Of a stretch of DNA of 64,000 bases, positions 59,552 through 64,000 are shown piece by piece (positions within the stretch are counted from its first letter, which is position 1; each line of letters opens with the position of its first letter). Origin of the DNA: Methylocapsa sp. S129 (lineage in GTDB: Bacteria; Pseudomonadota; Alphaproteobacteria; Rhizobiales; Beijerinckiaceae); assembly GCF_009765995.1 (NCBI RefSeq), contig NZ_LMUI01000019.1, positions 1 to 64,000 of the forward strand, read 5' to 3'. A program made the position numbers and the translations under genes. The notes under the pieces are model-generated. The model saw only the letters and a list, made by a program, of their open reading frames with translations, made no database searches and was not told where the DNA came from.

Positions 59552-61171
59552 GTGGAGAATCGAGTGGCGATCTTGAAAAGCAAAGCCGGGGCGCCGACCC
59601 CCGAACAGGACGCGAATGCCCAATCCTGGAAGGCTTTGCTGACCGAGCTCGCCGAGCGGCGCGCCGCGGCTGCTGAGGGCGGTGCGGCGCGCAGCCGCGA
59701 GCGGCATGTCGCGCGCGGCAAACTGCTCGCCCGCGAGCGCGTGGCGCGTCTCATCGATCCGGGCTCGCCGTTTCTGGAAATCGCGCCGCTCGCCGCCTTC
59801 GGCATGTACGAGGGCGACGTGCACGGCGCGGGGCTGATCGCCGGCATCGGCGCGATCGAGGGGCGCGAGGCGATGATCGTCGCCAATGACCCCACCATCA
59901 AAGGCGGCGCCTATTATCCCTTGACGGTCAAGAAGCACCTGCGCGCGCAGGAAATCGCGCGCGAGAATGGCTTGCCCTGCGTCTATCTCGTCGATTCCGG
60001 CGGCGCCAATTTGCCCCATCAGGCCGAGGTCTTTCCCGACCGCGAGCATTTTGGCCGCATCTTCTACAATCAGGCCAATATGTCGGCGGCAGGCATCGCG
60101 CAGATCGCCGTCGTGATGGGGTCTTGCACGGCGGGCGGCGCCTATGTGCCGGCGATGTCGGATGAGACAATCATTGTCAAAGGGCAGGGCACCATCTTCC
60201 TCGCCGGCCCGCCGCTGGTGAAGGCGGCGACCGGCGAAGTCGTTTCGGCCGAGGATCTCGGCGGCGCCGATGTGCATACCCGCATCTCGGGCGTCGCCGA
60301 CAATATGGCGCGCGACGACAGTCATGCTTTGGCGCTGGCGCGGCGGGCGATCGCCAATCTCAACAGGCGCGAGAAGACGGCGCATGACATCATCGCGCCC
60401 GTGGAGCCGCTCTATCCCGCCGAGGAGCTCGAGCGCGTCGTTCCCGTCGATCTGCGCAAGCAATATGATGCGCGCGAAATCATTGCGCGCCTCGTCGACG
60501 GCTCGGTCTTCGACGAATTCAAGGCGCGTTACGGAACGACGCTGGTCACCGGCTTTGCGCGTCTGTCGGGCATGCTGATCGGCATTGTCGCCAACAATGG
60601 CATTCTGTTCTCGGAAAGCGCGTTGAAGGGCGCGCATTTCATCGAGCTTTGCGCGCAGCGCAAAATTCCGCTGCTGTTCCTGCAGAATATTTCCGGCTTT
60701 ATGGTGGGGCGGCAATATGAGGCGGGCGGCATCGCCAAGGACGGCGCCAAGCTCGTCACGGCGGTGGCGAGCGCGCGCGTACCGAAGATCACGCTGATCG
60801 TCGGCGGCTCGTTCGGCGCGGGCAATTACGGCATGTGCGGGCGCGCCTATGGCCCGCGTTTTCTGTTCACATGGCCCAATGCGCGCATCAGCGTGATGGG
60901 CGGCGAACAGGCGGCGAGCGTGCTCGCAACCTTGCGCCGCGATGCGCTGGAAGCCGAGAACAAGAGCTGGTCCGCCGAAGAGGAAGACGCCTTCAAGGCG
61001 CCGATCCGCGCCAAATATGAGAGCGAGGGCTCGCCCTATTTCGCGACCGCGCGCCTGTGGGACGACGGCATTATCGCGCCCTCGCAAACGCGCCGCGTCC
61101 TGTCGCTGGCCTTTTCCGCCTGCCTCAACGCGGAAATCGAAGAGACGAAGTTCGGCATTTTCAGGATGTAG
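59552..61171 (+). CDS. Acyl-CoA carboxylase carboxyltransferase (beta) subunit, methylcrotonyl-CoA type
   Basis: 539 residues. [23 protein letters not shown] near the N-terminus, [20 protein letters not shown] near residue 145, [17 protein letters not shown] near residue 190, and [18 protein letters not shown] near residue 375 match the beta subunits of methylcrotonyl-CoA carboxylase. It transfers carboxyl from biotin to an acyl-CoA, probably in leucine breakdown. The GTG at 59552 is the likely start, with GTG at 59564 possible. Together with the alpha subunit gene at 61911 it forms the holoenzyme. Confidence 0.88.
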   Translation: MENRVAILKSKAGAPTPEQDANAQSWKALLTELAERRAAAAEGGAARSRERHVARGKLLARERVARLIDPGSPFLEIAPLAAFGMYEGDVHGAGLIAGIGAIEGREAMIVANDPTIKGGAYYPLTVKKHLRAQEIARENGLPCVYLVDSGGANLPHQAEVFPDREHFGRIFYNQANMSAAGIAQIAVVMGSCTAGGAYVPAMSDETIIVKGQGTIFLAGPPLVKAATGEVVSAEDLGGADVHTRISGVADNMARDDSHALALARRAIANLNRREKTAHDIIAPVEPLYPAEELERVVPVDLRKQYDAREIIARLVDGSVFDEFKARYGTTLVTGFARLSGMLIGIVANNGILFSESALKGAHFIELCAQRKIPLLFLQNISGFMVGRQYEAGGIAKDGAKLVTAVASARVPKITLIVGGSFGAGNYGMCGRAYGPRFLFTWPNARISVMGGEQAASVLATLRRDALEAENKSWSAEEEDAFKAPIRAKYESEGSPYFATARLWDDGIIAPSQTRRVLSLAFSACLNAEIEETKFGIFRM

Positions 61172-61173
61172 CG

Positions 61174-61632
61174 ATGATTGAAGCGAGCCTTCGCCATATT
61201 GCTGACCTCTCCGTCAAGGTCGCGCCGCCGATCGTCGTCGGCCACACGCCCGCGGGCCTTAGAAGGATCGTTCCGATCATTGGCGGCGCGGTGAGCGGGC
61301 CGCGGCTGAAGGGCGAGGTGATCGCCGCTGGCGCGGACTATCAATTGATCGGCGACGACGGCTTCACGCTTGTCGAGGCGCGCTACGCCTTCCGGACCCA
61401 TGATGGGGCGACGATCGGCGTCGACAATGTCGGGCTGCGCCATGGACCGCCGGAGGCGATGGCGCGTCTCGCGCGCGGCGAAGCCGTCGATCCCGCGCTG
61501 ATCTATTTCAGGACGAGGCTCACCTTCGAGACCGATCATGCCGATTATCTCTGGCTGACCCGCTCGCTGTTCGTCGGCGCGGGCGCGCGACATCCTGCGC
61601 ATGTCGAGATCAATGTGTTCGAGGTGCTGTGA
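61174..61632 (+). CDS. DUF3237 domain protein
   Basis: 152 residues. RRIVPIIGGAVSGPRLKGEV, YQLIGDDGFTLVEARYAF and YFRTRLTFETDHADYLWL match DUF3237, a beta-barrel-like domain whose role is unknown. It begins 2 nt after the carboxylase beta subunit, so it belongs to the carboxylase operon. It may bind an acyl-CoA or other small molecule, but nothing in it is catalytic by inspection. Confidence 0.85.
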   Translation: MIEASLRHIADLSVKVAPPIVVGHTPAGLRRIVPIIGGAVSGPRLKGEVIAAGADYQLIGDDGFTLVEARYAFRTHDGATIGVDNVGLRHGPPEAMARLARGEAVDPALIYFRTRLTFETDHADYLWLTRSLFVGAGARHPAHVEINVFEVL

Positions 61633-61910
61633 GGGTCGGCGGCGAGGGGGGCGTGCGGTTGTCGGTAGCGGGTCCATTTGAAATCTGACGGTCTTGACCA
61701 TGGTGGAAGTCGCCGCGCACGCGTGCGATAATCAGACCCATGTCTTCTCGTGATCGATGGCCGCGAGAATTAAAATGCCCGAAATGCGGAGCCGTAGCGA
61801 GGGCCACCCTTTCTGAGCACGCTGGGCATAAGATCGTGTACCCAGTTTTTGATCTCGTTGGACGATCGCGCGCGCTGGGCTAGGCTACAGACTCAGCAGG
61901 AGACGCCCAA

Positions 61911-63866
61911 TTGTTCGCATCCGTCCTCATCGCCAATCGCGGCGAAATCGCCTGCCGGGTCATCCGCACCGCGCGGCGGCTCGGCATCCGCTCGATCGCG
62001 ATTTATTCCGAAGCCGATCGCGGCGCTCTGTTCACGCGGCTTGCAGACGAAGCGCATGAAATCGGCCCGGCTGCGGCGCGCGAGAGCTATCTGGCGGGCG
62101 ACAAGATCATCGCGCTCGCCAAACGGGTCGGCGCAAGCTGCATCCATCCCGGCTATGGTTTCCTGTCCGAAAACGCGGAATTCGCTGAGGGCTGCGCGGC
62201 GGTGGGCATCGTCTTCGTCGGGCCGCCGGCCTCGGCGATCCGCGCGATGGGGCTGAAGAACGCCGCTAAGGCGCTGATGCAGAAAGCGGGCGTTCCGGTG
62301 GTGCCGGGCTATCACGGCGACAACCAGACGGCGAAGTTTCTCAAAGAGAAAGCCTATGAGATCGGCTATCCCGTTCTCATCAAGGCGATCGCAGGCGGCG
62401 GCGGCAAGGGTATGCGCCGCGTCGACGCGCATGTCGATTTCGAAGCGGCGCTGGAGGGCGCCGCGCGCGAGGGGCAGAGCGCGTTCGGCGATTCGCGCGT
62501 GCTGATCGAGAAATATGTCGCGCAGCCGCGCCATATTGAAATGCAGATTTTCGGCGATCGAAGCGGCGAGGTCGTGCATCTCTTCGAGCGCGATTGCTCG
62601 CTGCAGCGTCGCCACCAGAAGGTGATCGAGGAGAGCCCGGCGCCGGGGCTGTCGGCGTCCATGCGCGCCGAAATGGCGGCCGCGGCGATCGCGGCGGGCA
62701 AGGCGGTCGGCTATGTCGGCGCCGGCACGATCGAGTTCATCGCCGATTCCTCGCGCGGCCTGCGGCCCGACGCCTTCTATTTCATGGAGATGAATACGCG
62801 CCTGCAGGTTGAGCATCCCGTGACGGAGGCGATCACCGGGCTGGACCTCGTCGAATGGCAATTCAGGGTCGCGGCAGGCCAGCCGCTGCCGTTGAAGCAA
62901 AGCGACATTCGCCAAAGCGGCCATGCGGTGGAAGCGCGCCTTTACGCGGAGAATCCCGAAAACAACTTTCTGCCCTCGGCCGGAAAAATCTACGCCCTGC
63001 AATTCCCCGATGGCGAAGGCCTGCGGGTCGATACGGGCGTCGAGGCGGGCAGCGAAGTGACGCCCTTTTACGATCCGATGATCGCCAAGGTCATCGCGCA
63101 TGGCGCGAACCGCAACGAGGCGCTTGATCGCTTGAGTCATGCGCTGGAGGAGACGCTCGTCGCGGGCCCGCGCACCAACGCGGCCTTTTTGCGCGCCCTG
63201 TGCGACGCGCCCGAGTTCCGCGCGGGCGCCTTCGACACCGGCTTCATCGAAGCTCATCTGGCGCGCCTCGGCGCGGCGCCCAGGGAACCTGATGCGGGCG
63301 CTATCCTGCTTGGAGCCCAGCGTCTGCTTGCGCGGCGAAGCGCCGGCGCCGCCGCCTCTTTTGATCCCTGGCGCGTGGCGGATAGTTTCGAATTGACGGG
63401 GCGCAGGAATGTCGGCGTCGATATTCTTGTCGATGGAAGGCCTGCGGCTCTTGTTCAGCGCAGCGCAAGCGGGGTCACGGAGCTTGCTTTCGCCGACGAT
63501 CGTCCCGCCGCCATCGATGCGCCCAAAGCGGCGGCGCGCATTGTCGAGACGGATGAGGCTTTATTCGTCCTGCGAGAGGGCCGGCAGATCGAACTGCGCC
63601 TCGCCGATCCGCTCGACGGCGAGATGGAGGCTTCGGGGAACGGTTCGGGCGTCGTCGAAGCGCCGATGCACGGGCGGCTGCTCGCTATGTTCGTAGAAGA
63701 GGGCCAGATCGTTGCGCAGGGCGCGCGCGTGGCGATCGTCGAGGCGATGAAGATGGAGCATTCGCTCAACGCGCCGCGCGCCGGCCGCGTCGCCCGCATC
63801 GCCGCCGCCGTCGGCTCGCAGGTGCAGCAGGGCGCGCGGCTGATGACGATCGAGGAGGGGGAATAA
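61911..63866 (+). CDS. Acyl-CoA carboxylase biotin-containing (alpha) subunit, methylcrotonyl-CoA type
   Basis: 651 residues. Biotin carboxylase domain with VLIANRGEIACRVIRTARRL at the start, ATP-grasp GGGGKGMRRV near residue 163 and FMEMNTRLQVEHPVTE near residue 290, then a linker and a biotinyl domain with EAMKMEH near residue 613, where the Lys is biotinylated. The start is a TTG with AGGAGA upstream. It carboxylates biotin with bicarbonate and ATP for the beta subunit encoded upstream. The 278-bp gap to DUF3237 shows nothing I can name. Confidence 0.92.
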   Translation: MFASVLIANRGEIACRVIRTARRLGIRSIAIYSEADRGALFTRLADEAHEIGPAAARESYLAGDKIIALAKRVGASCIHPGYGFLSENAEFAEGCAAVGIVFVGPPASAIRAMGLKNAAKALMQKAGVPVVPGYHGDNQTAKFLKEKAYEIGYPVLIKAIAGGGGKGMRRVDAHVDFEAALEGAAREGQSAFGDSRVLIEKYVAQPRHIEMQIFGDRSGEVVHLFERDCSLQRRHQKVIEESPAPGLSASMRAEMAAAAIAAGKAVGYVGAGTIEFIADSSRGLRPDAFYFMEMNTRLQVEHPVTEAITGLDLVEWQFRVAAGQPLPLKQSDIRQSGHAVEARLYAENPENNFLPSAGKIYALQFPDGEGLRVDTGVEAGSEVTPFYDPMIAKVIAHGANRNEALDRLSHALEETLVAGPRTNAAFLRALCDAPEFRAGAFDTGFIEAHLARLGAAPREPDAGAILLGAQRLLARRSAGAAASFDPWRVADSFELTGRRNVGVDILVDGRPAALVQRSASGVTELAFADDRPAAIDAPKAAARIVETDEALFVLREGRQIELRLADPLDGEMEASGNGSGVVEAPMHGRLLAMFVEEGQIVAQGARVAIVEAMKMEHSLNAPRAGRVARIAAAVGSQVQQGARLMTIEEGE

Positions 63867-63867
63867 C

Positions 63868-63910
63868 CCTTCTCCCGAGAATCGGGAGAAGGTGGCCCGA
63901 CGAAGTCGGG
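63868..63910. repeat. Double hairpin after the carboxylase operon (extragenic repeat-like)
   Basis: Two perfect inverted repeats in a row: CCTTCTCCCGA / TCGGGAGAAGG (63868-63892) and CCCGAC / GTCGGG (63896-63910), each with a GAA loop. This CTTCTCCC...GGGAGAAGG form recurs in intergenic DNA of rhizobia and relatives. Just after the alpha-subunit stop, it may also help end transcription. Confidence 0.65.
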
Positions 63911-64000
63911 TCGGATGAGGGCGCCTGCCGCGGAACGCCGGCGTCACGCGGTCGATGCGCCTGCGACGGCTGCTCGGATGCGATCGACGATAATATTCCC
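63911..64000. other. Window end, no gene seen
   Basis: The last 90 bases follow the double hairpin. A minus-strand frame runs through the repeat and this stretch but has no support. A gene may begin beyond the window. Confidence 0.4.

Noticed and set aside
61610-61807. 65-residue minus-strand frame in the gap before the carboxylase alpha subunit
   Set aside because: No ribosome site and no similarity that I recognise; it overlaps the end of the DUF3237 gene. I also looked for an insertion-sequence remnant here and could not show one.

Overview
The window is GC-rich, densely coded chromosomal DNA from an alphaproteobacterium, most likely a member of the Hyphomicrobiales (Rhizobiales); I cannot name the genus. 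The main clues are a rhizobial-type inositol gene set under an RpiR/SIS regulator, two CUT2-type sugar transporters whose ATPases have one nucleotide-binding domain, folP-folB-folK run together, and heavy use of GTG/TTG starts and 1-8 nt gene overlaps. I saw no rRNA or tRNA gene, CRISPR array or intact insertion sequence.

Layout. 0.1-4.0 kb: 3-methyladenine glycosylase, an NTF2-like protein, and a LysR regulator divergent from a DHA2-type efflux pump. 4.7-19.1 kb: an inositol (cyclitol) locus with an RpiR regulator, a leftward operon (IolG-like dehydrogenase, HpcH/HpaI aldolase, D-2-hydroxyacid dehydrogenase, second Gfo/Idh/MocA enzyme), a rightward operon (iolD, iolE, SDR, two more Gfo/Idh/MocA enzymes) and an ABC importer. 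The same inverted repeat, TGCAA-N6-TTGCA with at most one changed end base, lies upstream of the regulator region, between the two divergent operons and at the transporter promoter, so I infer one regulon. 19.5-22.8 kb: a polymorphic-toxin locus with a Tox-REase-5-like nuclease, an Imm52-like immunity protein, a DUF4253 protein and a solo ScoMcrA-head-like protein.

23.0-30.3 kb: a tightly overlapping five-gene operon (SWIM zinc finger, DUF5691, MoxR AAA+ ATPase, DUF5682, VWA) that resembles the uncharacterised yehLMPQ genes of E. coli; this is the strongest candidate for a poorly described system. 30.5-41.8 kb: accessory and stress genes, comprising a 2'-5' RNA ligase-like protein, a LysR-controlled amidohydrolase/MFS/SDR set, MsrA, a MarR-isochorismatase-membrane protein-MFS operon with a perfect palindrome at its promoter, a UDG-superfamily protein, a TetR/GST pair and a YffB-like protein. 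41.9-47.4 kb: a LacI regulator, a divergent beta-lactamase-fold hydrolase and a second sugar ABC importer, linked by near-identical palindromic operators.

47.5-64 kb: mostly housekeeping genes, comprising a CPA1 antiporter, SseA, type II NADH dehydrogenase, AlaX, cysteine synthase with a TauE/SafE exporter, folate synthesis (folP, folB, folK), a YdcF-like membrane protein, DUF3253, a GST, a KirBac-like K+ channel and a biotin-dependent acyl-CoA carboxylase (beta subunit, DUF3237 protein, alpha subunit). Between the NADH dehydrogenase and AlaX lie two tandem, related 30-residue membrane-protein genes. Extragenic palindromes lie near 57.87 and 63.87 kb.
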